Positions 46,205 to 56,084 of a stretch of 64,000 nucleotides of DNA are shown here, in pieces. The translations under genes were made by a program, and so were the position numbers. Below the pieces are notes generated by a model. The model made no database searches. It saw only the letters and a program-made list of their open reading frames with translations, and was not told the origin of the DNA. This stretch comes from Xanthostigma xanthostigma (Eukaryota > Arthropoda > Insecta > Raphidioptera > Raphidiidae), in contig OY754465.1 in assembly GCA_963575645.1 (NCBI GenBank), forward strand, positions 53,343,901 to 53,407,900. Reading direction: 5' to 3'. Within the stretch, counting starts at the first letter, position 1. Every line of letters starts with the position of its first letter.

Positions 46205-47369
46205 AAAAAATAATACATAATATTATATCGGGATCGATTCATGGAGGGTCTATAATTTTCGATTAACGACTGAGGTACGAAATTCGAACATACGAATATG
46301 TTAACTGCTTTTATAATAATTAATATTTCAAAAGTAACTCTGAAATTAATGCAGATATTGACTAGATTACCCTAACAAAAATGTTACTGTTACTTTATAA
46401 AAATAGGTACTGATCAAAATTTTACTTTTAAAATATGGTAAAATAATAAAACGTGAAAAATTTTGATTCGAATGAAATTTTAATTAATTAAATTTAGCTA
46501 AATTTCACGGAGGACAATGCTAAAGGACAATATAATGTTGATTGTTGAATCGTTGACCAGAAAACCACTCAACACAGAATGGTTTTCAGTTGGGCAGCTC
46601 TGGTCTGCGCTCGTTGGACGTTGTTTCAGTATTTTTCTTGTAAAACCATTAGCTTATTTATCGAAACGTAATTAACTTAAATATTACCGTCTAAAAAATA
46701 CCATTTGGCCCACAATGATATTTTTTTTAAGTGCTCATTTTATAATTATTTAACACAAATAATGAATTTTTATTGATTTTGCAAGCTCTAATTCAAATTT
46801 GATTAAATTTGGAAAAAGTATTGTTTAAAAAAACACCTGAAAACAGAAAAATTCCGAAAATCAACATAAAAAAACTGAAAAAAAAAATCACCAGAGCGAA
46901 ATGAGAGTTATTATTAGTTAGACTCTTTGTCGGTATCGGTTCTCGCTCTGGTCTCAACAGTCAACAGCTGTACATTTATTGATGATGTGACTGGACTGTT
47001 GCGACAGGACGTAAGCCCGCTGTTCGAACTAGGTTGCCGGACAAACTGGTTTCGTAATGGGGACGTTACGAAGCAAGCAGTCCTGAGATTAGAACCCTAG
47101 GTGCGGTCCAACGCGGATGTCCTAGCATTGGGTTAAGGACTGCGGAATTCGCAGCTCCTATAATAAGAAAGATTGAATGCGGTCACGAAAATGTGATCCC
47201 GATTAAAATATAAAAAATATGCTAAAAGTGATAACTGAAATCTGAACTTTAATTTTATTCTTTTTTGAACTTTCGAATCATTATTATTGATATTATGTAT
47301 TTCATTCAAACAGTTTTCTTGAAAATATAAAACTTCTACCAGTGATCACTTTATCTGTCACGTGAGCTT
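46205..47369. other. intergenic, nothing recognised
   Basis: AT-rich sequence with a short GC-richer patch near 46960-47160 that contains no supported exon. It may hold the 3' part of the small minus-strand unit at 47.4 kb. Confidence 0.35.
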
Positions 47370-47662
47370 CTAAAAATTCTGGATGTCCAAAACCCCTAAA
47401 AGAGTCAACTTTTTCGGGTAAATCACAATAAATACGGAGGGCTTTTGTTGACTCCAGCTCACTGTAACAGGATAAATAAATAAAAATCAAGTCACTCACC
47501 AAAATTCTGCACTAGAGTATCGTTAGCACCTGCAACAAACAAACAAACATAATTAATAATAATAAATATTTCAAAATTTCCTTTAAATAATACTTAAAGG
47601 AATACAAAACTAAACGAAAAATACATACTTGAGACGAAATCTCTGTAGCGCTCGTAGGTCAT
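47370..47662 (-). CDS. candidate tiny three-exon gene (51 codons)
   Basis: On the minus strand three segments have good splice borders: 47662-47629 (donor A|gtatgt), 47529-47500 (30 nt, TTGCAG| to G|gtgagt) and 47461 downwards (GTTACAG|). Joined in frame they give 51 residues, starting MTYERYRDFVSS and ending LTLLGVLDIQNF, with TAG at 47370-47372. I know no matching family. Skipping the 30-nt exon opens a different, longer frame in the last exon (SELESTKALRIY...), so the coding frame is uncertain and the unit may be a non-coding RNA or part of a larger gene. It is supported only by splice-site quality and frame continuity. Confidence 0.28.
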
Positions 47663-47714
47663 TCCAGTTCCAGTCCAGCACACGAAAGGTAAAAATCGCG
47701 AACTACTGACTGTT

Positions 47715-47915
47715 ATTTGATTGATTTAAACACTGCACTAGGTAATCGTTTTAATAAATTATTTTTTAATAAATACGAGTTTAAAATCGCGATCACATTT
47801 CTTTAAATAACGTTTTTAACACTTCCACTGCACTGGATAATCGTTTTAATAAATATTTTTAAAAAAATACGAGTTTAAAGTCGCGCCCACTTTTTTACAT
47901 TACGTTTTAACACTT
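47715..47915. repeat. tandem duplication upstream of the 47.5-kb unit
   Basis: Two units of about 100 bp share CTGCACTAGGTAATCGTTTT / CTGCACTGGATAATCGTTTT, ATACGAGTTTAAAATCGCG and AACACTT motifs. It lies just upstream of the small minus-strand unit and might contain its promoter. Confidence 0.6.
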
Positions 47916-49675
47916 TCACTGCATTGGTCAGTTCTGATCCATTTGGTCTGGTTGATCGTCCCGCTGTTCTGGAAATCCCGACTTCAGAAGAAAGGACCTT
48001 CGATTTAGTCATTGAAATATTATTTTAGACACTTACTCGCGCGATCGCGAAGCCGGGGACAAGACCCTTTCGGCTAGACAAAAATCGAAGACACTCCCGG
48101 ACTTTCTGTAAACGCGAGAGCCAGTAACCGGCGCCACGCTCTACCGACTCAAAAAGCGAAAAACGGAAAGATTTTATTAGTAGTACATAATAACATAAAA
48201 AAACTCGATGTGATCTGCAAATATTTTTTATGTGACTTTTTTGTAGCAATATCACTTTGGATTTGAGTCACAGTAAAGTGAATTTCTAGTAGAGACTTCA
48301 GTTTTGATGAATTTCCTTCGTACCAGCCTTTCCTCGCCAGAAAAGTGCTAAATTAGCCAAAAAAAAGAAAAGAAATAATCCTCAAAACTTTATTCAAAAC
48401 ACTAATAATTTTAATTTTGAGGGATTCATTTGACAAAGAACAACTGATCATTTCGAAATTGAATGCCTAGAATAAGCTTTCATATTATTTTATTAATTGA
48501 AATCGTAGTCCAGTCCCAATGATGGTGCTAATAATTTCCACTGTCGAGCGTCTATAATCTACTCTCCTCTCTCTCTCTCAGTCAATTATGCGTACTTATA
48601 AGGTCAAAGTAGCCGAGCGTGGTCCAATCCCAACGATGCCTGAAATAAAAAGCAAAAAACATTAAAATATGCATAGCAATAAAACAAAAGCAACACCATG
48701 AGAAAAGAAGTGTCACGTGCCCGGGGCGACACTTTTTTTCCATAAATGTCACATTATTATACAGAATCGAAACAATAAAAATGAAAAAAAAAATAGGACC
48801 CAATAATATCATTACAAACGAGCGCATCGTTTTGCCATAACAAATCATATTATTGAGTCCTGTGTGTAAAGTCGCCGCCCTCTCTTTACACCGTGATGGG
48901 TCCTAAGATGCCTTTCCCATCACCCCACCAATGTTCGATAATAACAAGAAAAAAAATAATGAAAACTACATTTAAAATTCACTACAGTATTAGCAATCTG
49001 AGTTGTTAAAAACAAGATCGTGGTGTAGAGGTTAGCGTGCTGGTTTTTGTATCAAACTGTCGTGGAATCCCACCTCCGCTCATGAATGTTTTGTGTGTCG
49101 TTAACTTTAATTGACCTTAGTTGTCGAGCGTCTAAGAACTGTTCGGAGACGGTGGTGATGTAATAATGGCTTCACGACGTCATGCTGTGTTTCTTCGACT
49201 TTCAAAGTTTTCTACGCACCAAAAAACATCCATTAGAATCTCATCTGATCAAGCATCACCCAAAATCTCCGAAAAAATATCAAAATGGCGAAAAATTCGA
49301 ATCTTCATTTTGGCTGTAAGACTGCGATTCATCACAATTCACAACGTTCGCACAACAAAGCTGAATAAAAACTTTGATGGCTCCTGAAAAAAAAATTTTA
49401 ATAATTTTAAAGTTGATTTGTGCTCTAACAGCGACTTTATAAGCTTTAACCCGTTAACGCCCAATTTATTTTTTTTTTTTATTTTTCGTAAAAATTGGAT
49501 TTCGTGTTATTTGAGACTTCCTTAAAGTAGTGACGTTGACCAAAATTAAAATGGCAGAACTATCAAAGTACATTGTTTTGATGATGTATCTCTAAAGATT
49601 TGGCCAGCGTTGGCCATGTAAGCGTATACGAAAACAGTTTTTTTTTTTTGACAAAACACACTCATAGTTCAATCA
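47916..49675. other. intergenic, SINE-like fragment only
   Basis: No gene recognised. The motif TGTCGAGCGTCTATAATCTA at about 48541 recurs near 31327. The minus-strand hydrophobic open frame at 48582-48848 shows no known family and no splice context. Confidence 0.4.
49011..49083 (+). repeat. tRNA-like SINE head (degenerate)
   Basis: GATCGTGGTGTAGAGGTTAG then GCGTGCTGG and, after about 20 nt, GTCGTGGAATCCCACC resemble A and B boxes of a tRNA-derived SINE. No clean cloverleaf and no defined tail. Confidence 0.35.
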
Positions 49676-49745
49676 TTTTGTACAAAATAGTTACTAATTA
49701 TAATACAGAAACCTTTCTCGTTTATCGCTCTTTCTATTAGTGGAA
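49676..49745. repeat. isolated fragment of the 196-bp tandem repeat
   Basis: TACAGAAACCTTTCTCGTTT and ATCGCTCTTTCTATTAGTG match the tandem repeat at 63.46-64.0 kb. It abuts the foldback stack on its right. Confidence 0.65.
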
Positions 49746-49930
49746 ACAGACAGACGCGGCGAATTCGGTCTATACCCGAATTCGGTCAATGACCGAAATA
49801 AATGCGCAAAACTAGTTTTGACCAACGAATATTGCCCAAACCACATTTAAACGGGTATTGAGTGTTATAAAATGAGCAAAACTAGTTTTGCGCATTTTCA
49901 ATTGGACAAAATTAGTTCTGTCCATTTCTG

Positions 49931-50294
49931 AACGGACTATAATAAGTAGTATGACAACGGAATCTTCATGCGTTTTTTAATTAACTTTTCCACATCAACG
50001 ATACTTATTATATCAAAGTGATTTATTCTTCTGTATTGTTTAGCATACAGAGGTTTTAATTCAGCTTTCAACAAATTTGCTTTCTTAACCTCACTTAGTG
50101 TAGTAAGGTAATTATGTTTCGTCATAAAATTATGTTTCATGAAGCCTCTAATAGCCGAACTAGTTGAGACTCGAATTCACCTTGCATTTTTACTTAATTA
50201 TTAACACTGATTATCCCACCATTATATTAATTATAACATTCAGGAGAACAATTCAATAGGTAAACAAGAACATAACCCTACTTTTATTCGGGTT
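49931..50294. other. central spacer of the outer foldback
   Basis: Unique AT-rich sequence between the arms, with no recognised coding potential; the minus-strand open frame at 49937-50140 resembles nothing I know. Confidence 0.4.
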
Positions 50295-51037
50295 CGGACG
50301 TTCATTGAATGAAACAAGCAGAACTAGTATTGTCCGTTCAGAAATAGACAGAACTAGTTTTGTTCAACTGAAAAAGCGCAAAACTAGTATTGCTCATTTT
50401 ATTACACTCAATACCCGTTTAAGTGTAAGATTTCGTTTGGGCAATATTGATTGGTCAAAATTAGTTTTGGCACGGGCGTATATAAGGGGGGGTTTAGGGG
50501 GTCCGAACCCCCCCCCCATTGAAGCCCCTCGCTAAAAATTTTTAACCACGCGACGCGCGCTTTTTTAACATTCACATACAAAATTATCAAAATACCTTTA
50601 GTTTTAATACAGTTTCAAATGAACTTTATGCCAGAGTTTCATGTCAATTATTACTTTTATGTATTAATCTAATACTTCAAAATTAATTTTTTTCGTTACG
50701 TCTTCTAGTTTACAAAATTCAAATTCAAAACTCTCCCGCACGGTTATCTGGGTAATGGGCCAATAGCCCGCCATACACACAAAGGTTTTGTTTGAGGACT
50801 TTATCCAGCGCGGTTAAGTCTGCGGTCGTTCGCGGACTTGGCATGTGACAGACTAAATCTTAGTCACTCCACTAACTTAAAAAAGATGTCCGCAGACAAC
50901 TTTAGGATACTTAATCTGTAGCAAACAAAACTGTCTGTTAGTGGCGAAATCTTTCAACTTGTCTGCCGACTTGGCCAAAACTGTTGAATTCAGTCTTGTC
51001 AGAAGTTTTTAGTGAAAGTCTTTACCGTTTCTGGTAA

Positions 51038-51632
51038 TCTATATATATAAAAATGAATCCCTATATCCCTTGGTCACGCCATCACGCGTGAACGGCTGGA
51101 CCGATTTCAATATTTTTTTTTTGTTGTGTTTGTTATTGTCAGGAGAAGGTTCTTATGACAGAAAAAATTTAAAAAATTGCGCGGAAAAAGAGAAAATTTA
51201 AGAATCCTTATTTAAGAAAACTTAACAACCATATATCTAGATCGAGGATGTAAAAAAACTGAATATCGTTTAAAACAAATGCTGTTTTTTTCGAGCACGA
51301 CGGCGCAGCCGGAGTGAACCCTCGAAATAGAGCAAGTGTTTTAAAGACCAGTTATCCACGAATACTTTACGCTATTCTTTTTCGAGCACGACGGCGCAGC
51401 CGGAGTGCTCGAAATAGAGCAAGTGTTTTAAAGACCAGTTATCCAAGAATACTTTACGCTATTCTTTTTCGAGCACGACGGCGCAGCCGGAGTGCTTGAC
51501 ATACACACATATACGCCCATGTATATTTTAAAATAGCTAGCAATTAATAAAATAGATAGATAGATAAATGTTCCAATTAAATTGTTTTATTATTTCACTT
51601 TATACGTAGCGAAGCACGTACAGGGCCGCTAG
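51038..51632 (+). mobile_element. Helitron with internal tandem repeat
   Basis: It starts TCTATATATATAAAAATGAA after A and ends CACGTACAGGGCCGCTAG before T. It carries the typical GTGAACGGCTGGACCGATTT block near the left end. The interior holds a tandem repeat (51291-51497). No Rep/helicase coding sequence, so it is non-autonomous. Confidence 0.78.
51291..51497 (+). repeat. tandem repeat, ~87-91-bp unit x2.4
   Basis: Units start at TCGAGCACGACGGCGCAGCC at 51291, 51382 and 51469, with GAAATAGAGCAAGTGTTTTA between. GC-rich repeats inside the Helitron. Confidence 0.85.
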
Positions 51633-51853
51633 TATAAATAATAATTTACGCCCGCTGACTTAAACCGTCACAGAAAACTGTAAATTAATGGTAGCAAGAA
51701 ACTTAACCTGTGGATTTTAACTTTCAGACAAGACTGCGCGTGATAAGACCGGGACGTGTCTGACATGACGTGCTCACTCACTAACGTGCGGTTTTGTCGA
51801 TAGACTTAAACCGCGCTGGATAAAGTCCTCAGACAAACCTCCTGCTGCCGATC

Positions 51854-52426
51854 TTAGCGACAATTGACAGATGTTACCGTAAAGGTGGCACTTCACATGG
51901 CTATTCGTGTTCGCTATTGGTTGTTTGTTGTATTTGGCAAACTATTTGACGTTCAAGACAAACATGCAAATAGAGGCAAATACGACCATCTACACATGGC
52001 CGTCAAATAGCAAACACACAAACATTTGGCAGCAGAACGCAAAGCTCAAAATTCCAGGAATTTTAGCACTGTTTCATTGTCCCAATTCATTTTCAATAGT
52101 AATTGTTCCAGTTCTCGCTCACAGCACAGAAACAAAAATACTGCACGTCCGTACAGGTTCACGGCGCGTGCGCTTCTGAATATGGCCATTGTGTGGATGG
52201 TTTATTTGCCGTATTTGCCTATTTGACTCCTTTGATGTGCCTCGAAAAACCGACAACCGCACGGTGACGCGTATTTGGTATTGGCCTTATTTGTCAAATA
52301 GGCAAATAAGGCCAACACTTTGTCAAATAGACCCTCCACACTTGGTAATTGTTTGCCAAATATGCCAAATATACAAATACAAATAGCCATGTGAAGTGCC
52401 GGCATAACATCTGTCAATTGTCGCTA
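51854..52426. mobile_element. third foldback inside the hAT-like element
   Basis: TTAGCGACAATTGACAGATG pairs with CATCTGTCAATTGTCGCTAA. Inner arms GGCACTTCACATGGCTATT and AATAGCCATGTGAAGTGCC also pair. The interior is rich in TTTGGC/GCAAAT-type short repeats. Open frames here are spurious. Confidence 0.75.
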
Positions 52427-52502
52427 ACATTGTTACGAAATTTATGATCCAGTGATGTGTTGATTCAATCTGAGTGAAACGTCTCGAAATTAAAAATAAA
52501 TA

Positions 52503-52625
52503 ATGAAGCGAAAATGTCAGCAATCTCTTTTAGATTTTTTTCCTAAAAAAGACAGACCTAATGAACACACCTCAAAAGACAATGACATATCTCCGACAGT
52601 CGGAGATAATAATAATGTAAATTGA
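52503..52625 (+). pseudogene. hAT transposase N-terminal remnant with PIP-box-like motif
   Basis: ATG at 52503 opens 40 codons to TGA at 52623. The start (MKRKCQQSLLDFFPKKDRP) is of the kind that precedes the TTF/BED-type zinc finger in insect hAT-like transposases. QQSLLDFF fits the PCNA-interacting consensus QxxLxxFF, with a basic KK next to it. The frame ends at AATAAT|GTAAAT, which could have been a donor. The zinc finger and catalytic domain are absent, so this is a fragment of a deleted parent element. Confidence 0.5.
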
Positions 52626-53010
52626 AGTTCTCATTTTGATTATATTAGCTTTTGATTTAGAGTCAAACTAAATGCCAAAGTCAACGCCAAACTTAAATAT
52701 AATCTGTGATTCAAATATAAAACAAAGAATACTGTATATTCAACGATATCTCAAGACTCTATTATGAATTATATAATGACGAAGATAATAATATGTAATA
52801 TTTTACCGTTGAAGATTTTTTGTAAGTTTTGTGTTGATCAATTCTGCCGTCACAATGTCATTTCAGCTCCAATAACTGCTGTAAAGTAGTAACATTTTTC
52901 CTGAATAAAGTGCAGTGTCGGACCCCCCCTCCCTCTCTTACGGAAGCTATAGCTACGCCCGTGAGTTTTGGGCATTTATTTCGGTCATTGACCGAATTCG
53001 GGTATAGACC

Positions 53011-53317
53011 GTAACATATATATGTAGAGATAATAAAGTGATGCAGTTTTCATTTTGTTTTCCAACACAAAAATGCACAAAACCAGTCATGCGTGAACCT
53101 AATAATAATTGTGTGAAATTGCAATAAATGAAACGAATTACGCCAAGCGTTAATTTGTGATGTTCAAGGGACACAATATGCTTTAATTAAGTAGGACGAC
53201 GCGCCGCACGTAACACTGCGGTCATTATCTATGACTGCAGCCGAAAGGAAGCGCATTAATAATTGGATGAGCAGGGCCGACTTTGAGGGGGTGGAGAGGT
53301 GTTAGCGAAAGACTAAA
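53011..53317. other. intergenic, nothing recognised
   Basis: Short AT-rich stretch with a GC-richer patch near 53190-53270; no exon supported. Confidence 0.4.
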
Positions 53318-53835
53318 TCTATACTAATATTATAAAGAGGCAAAGTTTGTAAAGGCCGCTGCCCACGAGACTGGAAACATTGCCTGCACTTCAGCTGGCC
53401 GGCAGGCTGGGTACGAGGCTTGAAATGACGTCACTGCGGACTCGCTGGCTAGCTCACAGGATAAATTTTAAAATTAGGACAGGGGCCATTTTTTGTACTA
53501 GGTCCTCTGCTTGCTCTGAGCAAGAACCGATCAGGAAACGGTATCTTGTCACGTGGGCGACACAAGCAAACGCCCACAAACCAACATGGCGTCATTCTAC
53601 TCAGACAATAGACACGTTTTGCTCTGTATTTATATTTGAATTGTCATTGCGCGCGCACCAGATTCATCCACAAAACAAGCTTGAAAAGACATACCATGTG
53701 AAGCGAGCACATAAGAGCTAGAAAACTAGTAGTGAAATCTAGCAAGGAATCAAGCGGCAAATCCAGCCCCGTGTGCAGAGGCCTTAAGGTTGGATGTAGA
53801 AGGTAATCGCCGAAACTACTCATCCGATTTTTTTT
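53318..53835 (+). mobile_element. Helitron 5' part interrupted by a PIF-like MITE
   Basis: TCTATACTAATATTATAAAG followed by AGGCAAAGTTTGTAA is broken at 53353. The same Helitron resumes at GTTGGATGTAGAAGGTAATC and AAACTACTCATCCGATTTT. The 3' end is missing. Confidence 0.72.
53353..53784. mobile_element. PIF/Harbinger-like MITE, copy 2, TAA TSD
   Basis: It begins AGGCCGCTGCCCACGAG and ends CCCGTGTGCAGAGGCCT (inverted). The flanks are TAA (53350-53352) and TAA (53785-53787). The interrupted Helitron reads TTTGTAAGTTTGGATG elsewhere, which confirms the empty site. The body matches 24221-24661. Non-coding. Confidence 0.8.
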
Positions 53836-54005
53836 ACAAAAATCTAAGAAATAAGGCGTTCCTGTATAAAATGACACTATGGGGTTCAAAAAATCAAACT
53901 CTATATTATTGCCCTAATATTTTCATGAAATATACTGCCTACATTATTATTTACACTGCTAAAAAATAGTACCTACATCTTTTAACTGAAACATCTTTTT
54001 TTCAG

Positions 54006-54429
54006 AATCACTGCCGCCGGACAAGTTTAAAAAGCGCGCGTACAGATCAAAGCATTCCGTCATTCGGGACGCGTCCTGTGTAACATTAGCTGCAGGCAGC
54101 CACACAAATATAGCAGCTGAAGCCGGCGTCTGCGACGACGTTAGTCAACGATTCAGGCTGCTGGAGGTGGAGGAGATCGAGCGCTATGCCCTCGACGCAC
54201 GGCAAGACCGAGACCGTCATCCCGCTGCGTCCAATCACCGAGGTGCCGGACGCAGCGGGAGATCCGTTGACGGGAGATGTGCTCGCCGCCGTCGCGGATG
54301 ACGGCGACGGAAGCGAACATCGCGAGACCTGGGGCAAGAAAGTTGATTTTCTCCTGTCGGTCATTGGCTTTGCTGTCGATCTTGCTAACGTCTGGAGGTT
54401 CCCGTATTTGTGCTACAAAAACGGCGGCG
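54006..54429 (+). CDS. DAT: dopamine transporter (SLC6 family), first coding exon
   Basis: Sodium- and chloride-coupled plasma-membrane carrier that takes dopamine back into neurons. The exon starts after an acceptor (TTTTTTTCAG, AG at 54004-54005), so the 5' UTR is spliced. The ATG at 54186 opens 81 codons and the exon ends at G|gtaag (54430). Residues 1-44 are a divergent cytoplasmic tail with acidic stretches. From [20 protein letters not shown] the sequence is the start of TM1; Asp65 in [13 protein letters not shown] is the amine-binding aspartate (D79 in human DAT). [18 protein letters not shown] fits insect DAT better than SERT, which typically reads DLGNVWRFPYICYQNGGG. The next exon (AFLVPYG...) is not in the window, so intron 1 exceeds 9.5 kb. 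A foldback MITE begins 35 bp after the donor. Confidence 0.92.
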
Positions 54430-54463
54430 GTAAGTTTTTATTTTGTCAATTTAAATAATAGCT

Positions 54464-54900
54464 AAGAGCCGGCAACCGGATGACAACACATATTTTAACA
54501 AACCTAAAATGTTTACATGTTATTTATAGTAACATTATAAGCCTATATTTATGATGGCAGACATTTCATCCGGTTATAACATCCCGGCAGACACAATAAA
54601 AGGTCCGCTGCATGAGCGCGATGATATTATGCAAACACATGAGTGCGAGTGAGAGCATTCGATGGCTGTTTTTGACAACTTCATGAAACTTGGGATAAAA
54701 ATCCATCGGATGCTCTCAGTCGCATTGATGTATACTTGCATAATAATATCATCGCGCTTATACAGCGAACCTTTCATTGTGTCTGTCGGGATGTTACAAC
54801 TGGAGAAAATGTCTGCCATCATAAATAAAGGCTTATAATATTAATATAAATAACATAAAAAATCAGGTTTGTTGAAATATGTCATCCGGCTACTGGCTTT
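54464..54900. mobile_element. large palindromic MITE in DAT intron
   Basis: The ends GAGCCGGCAACCGGATGACA and TGTCATCCGGCTACTGGC are inverted. The arms continue through AACAAACCT, TATAAGCCT and ATGATGGCAGACATTT, then a second layer (GCGCGATGATATTATGCA against TGCATAATAATATCATCGCG). Almost all 437 bp can pair. Non-coding. Confidence 0.78.
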
Positions 54901-56084
54901 AATATGTGCCTAGAGGAAAAATAATGGTGGTGTTTTGCATGGTTAGTTTTTTAATATTCAATGTCTGCACATAAAAAGGTTCCATGTCCCATCAAGAGTT
55001 TCAACGAGATGGAACAAATAAAACGAACAGGTTAAGAAGGGCTGAAAGCGTTGCTTAAAAGGAAATCTTTAATGTTTTTCAGCTCTTTAATTTAATTCAA
55101 TTTTTTATATTTTTATTGTCTCGACTTTAAAAGAAATGGAACACCTAAATTACTGAGACCAGAAAATGTAAGTGCTGTATTTAAGGTAATTGATTCGCTT
55201 TTGAAAATTTATTTTAAGTGTACTTTTAACTTCCCTATCAACCGTGGCTTCTATGCAGATACAGAGTATAGCTTTTAGTATGTTGTGCAGGCTTGAGACA
55301 GGACAAATCTTCGTGATTTACTAGATTTTTGCTGTCACCTTTACTCTCTGAACATCGATTTTACTGAGGATCAGAATTTGAAATTTTTATCCATTTCCAC
55401 GTATATCCAATCGATTGACTTTGCTCTTATAATATTATGTAGTTTCGATTATCTATATAGTGGTCACCAAGTGTTCGAAATTCGACCGTAATTAATTAAA
55501 TTTTTAAGTTAGAACGTTATTGAGGTTCTTATATGGATTTCTCCTGAATCGATTTTACCTGTGTTAATTCGTATATAACGCGATGAAAGGTATATTGTGC
55601 ATTTTCCCTTATTAAAACGAAGTGAACGATGCATGTTTCATCACAATGTGTACGAATTAACACACTCAAATCGGTTCCACAATCTTTATTTCCTTCCCGT
55701 ACGAATGATAGTTCGGTACAATGTTTAAATTAACAGTGACATATTTCGGTATTAATGGTTCATATCTGTCAGGCGTCTCGAAACGGCTCACATTTTTTTA
55801 TTAGGTATTATGTGTGAAGTTTAGTTCCGACCGAAACTTCGGCTTCGGCCACCTTCGGTCAAAAAACCCACCATCGGCGAGACCTTCTGCTTCGACCAAA
55901 ATAGACCGAAGTTTTGGCCGAAGCCGAAGGTTTCTAACAAGCTCCGAAATTGAACGAACTGTTACGAATGAGCGAGAACGCGATGGACGTGGCGACTTTT
56001 AGAGATGATTAAATTTACCTTTTTATATTATATAGTCAATGTAAACCTTCAATTTAAAAGTTTTAAAATCATTTATATTATTAA
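54901..56084. other. DAT intron, nothing coding recognised
   Basis: Intronic AT-rich sequence. A cluster of CTTCGGCTTCGG / CCGAAGCCGAAGG motifs at about 55835-55940 recurs near 56755-56785, beyond the Helitron at 56085-56700. This suggests one older element split by that Helitron. Confidence 0.4.

Larger units (their letters stand above)
50782..51840. mobile_element. second-level foldback, split by a Helitron
   Basis: TTTGAGGACTTTATCCAGCG pairs with CGCTGGATAAAGTCCTCAGA. The arms continue through GCGGTTAAGTCTG and CAGACTTAAACCGC-like sequence. It is split at 51038-51632 by a Helitron. Confidence 0.7.
50471..52963 (+). mobile_element. 2.5-kb hAT-like element with perfect 8-bp TSD
   Basis: The ends CACGGGCGTA and TACGCCCGTG are inverted. 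The flanks are an exact AGTTTTGG duplication (50463-50470 and 52964-52971). Subterminal G and C runs (GGGGGTCCGAACCCCCC near the left, CGGACCCCCCCT near the right) are also inverted. A short frame at 52503-52625 resembles the start of hAT-type transposases, but the catalytic part is gone. Much of the interior consists of later insertions. P elements also make 8-bp duplications, so hAT is the preferred but not the only reading. Confidence 0.82.
49766..53010. mobile_element. outer foldback element of a deep nested stack
   Basis: The left arm begins CGGTCTATACCCGAATTCGG. Its partner CCGAATTCGGGTATAGACCG is at the far right (52991-53010), because the right arm is split at 50471 by a 2.5-kb insertion. 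The arms contain repeated CAAAACTAGTTTTG dyads. Removing the insertion restores continuous pairing (AAATTAGTTTTGG joined to GCATTTATTTCGG). Confidence 0.8.

Noticed and set aside
48582-48848. Small membrane protein on the minus strand
   Set aside because: Hydrophobic AT-rich translation without known motifs, splice context or similarity.
51314-51499. Repeated arginine-rich peptide frame
   Set aside because: It is the translation of the tandem DNA repeat in the Helitron.
51907-52523. Overlapping open frames on both strands
   Set aside because: They follow the palindromic structure of a foldback element; none has a domain.
54086-54364. Minus-strand 92-codon frame opposite the DAT exon
   Set aside because: Antisense shadow of the conserved transporter exon.
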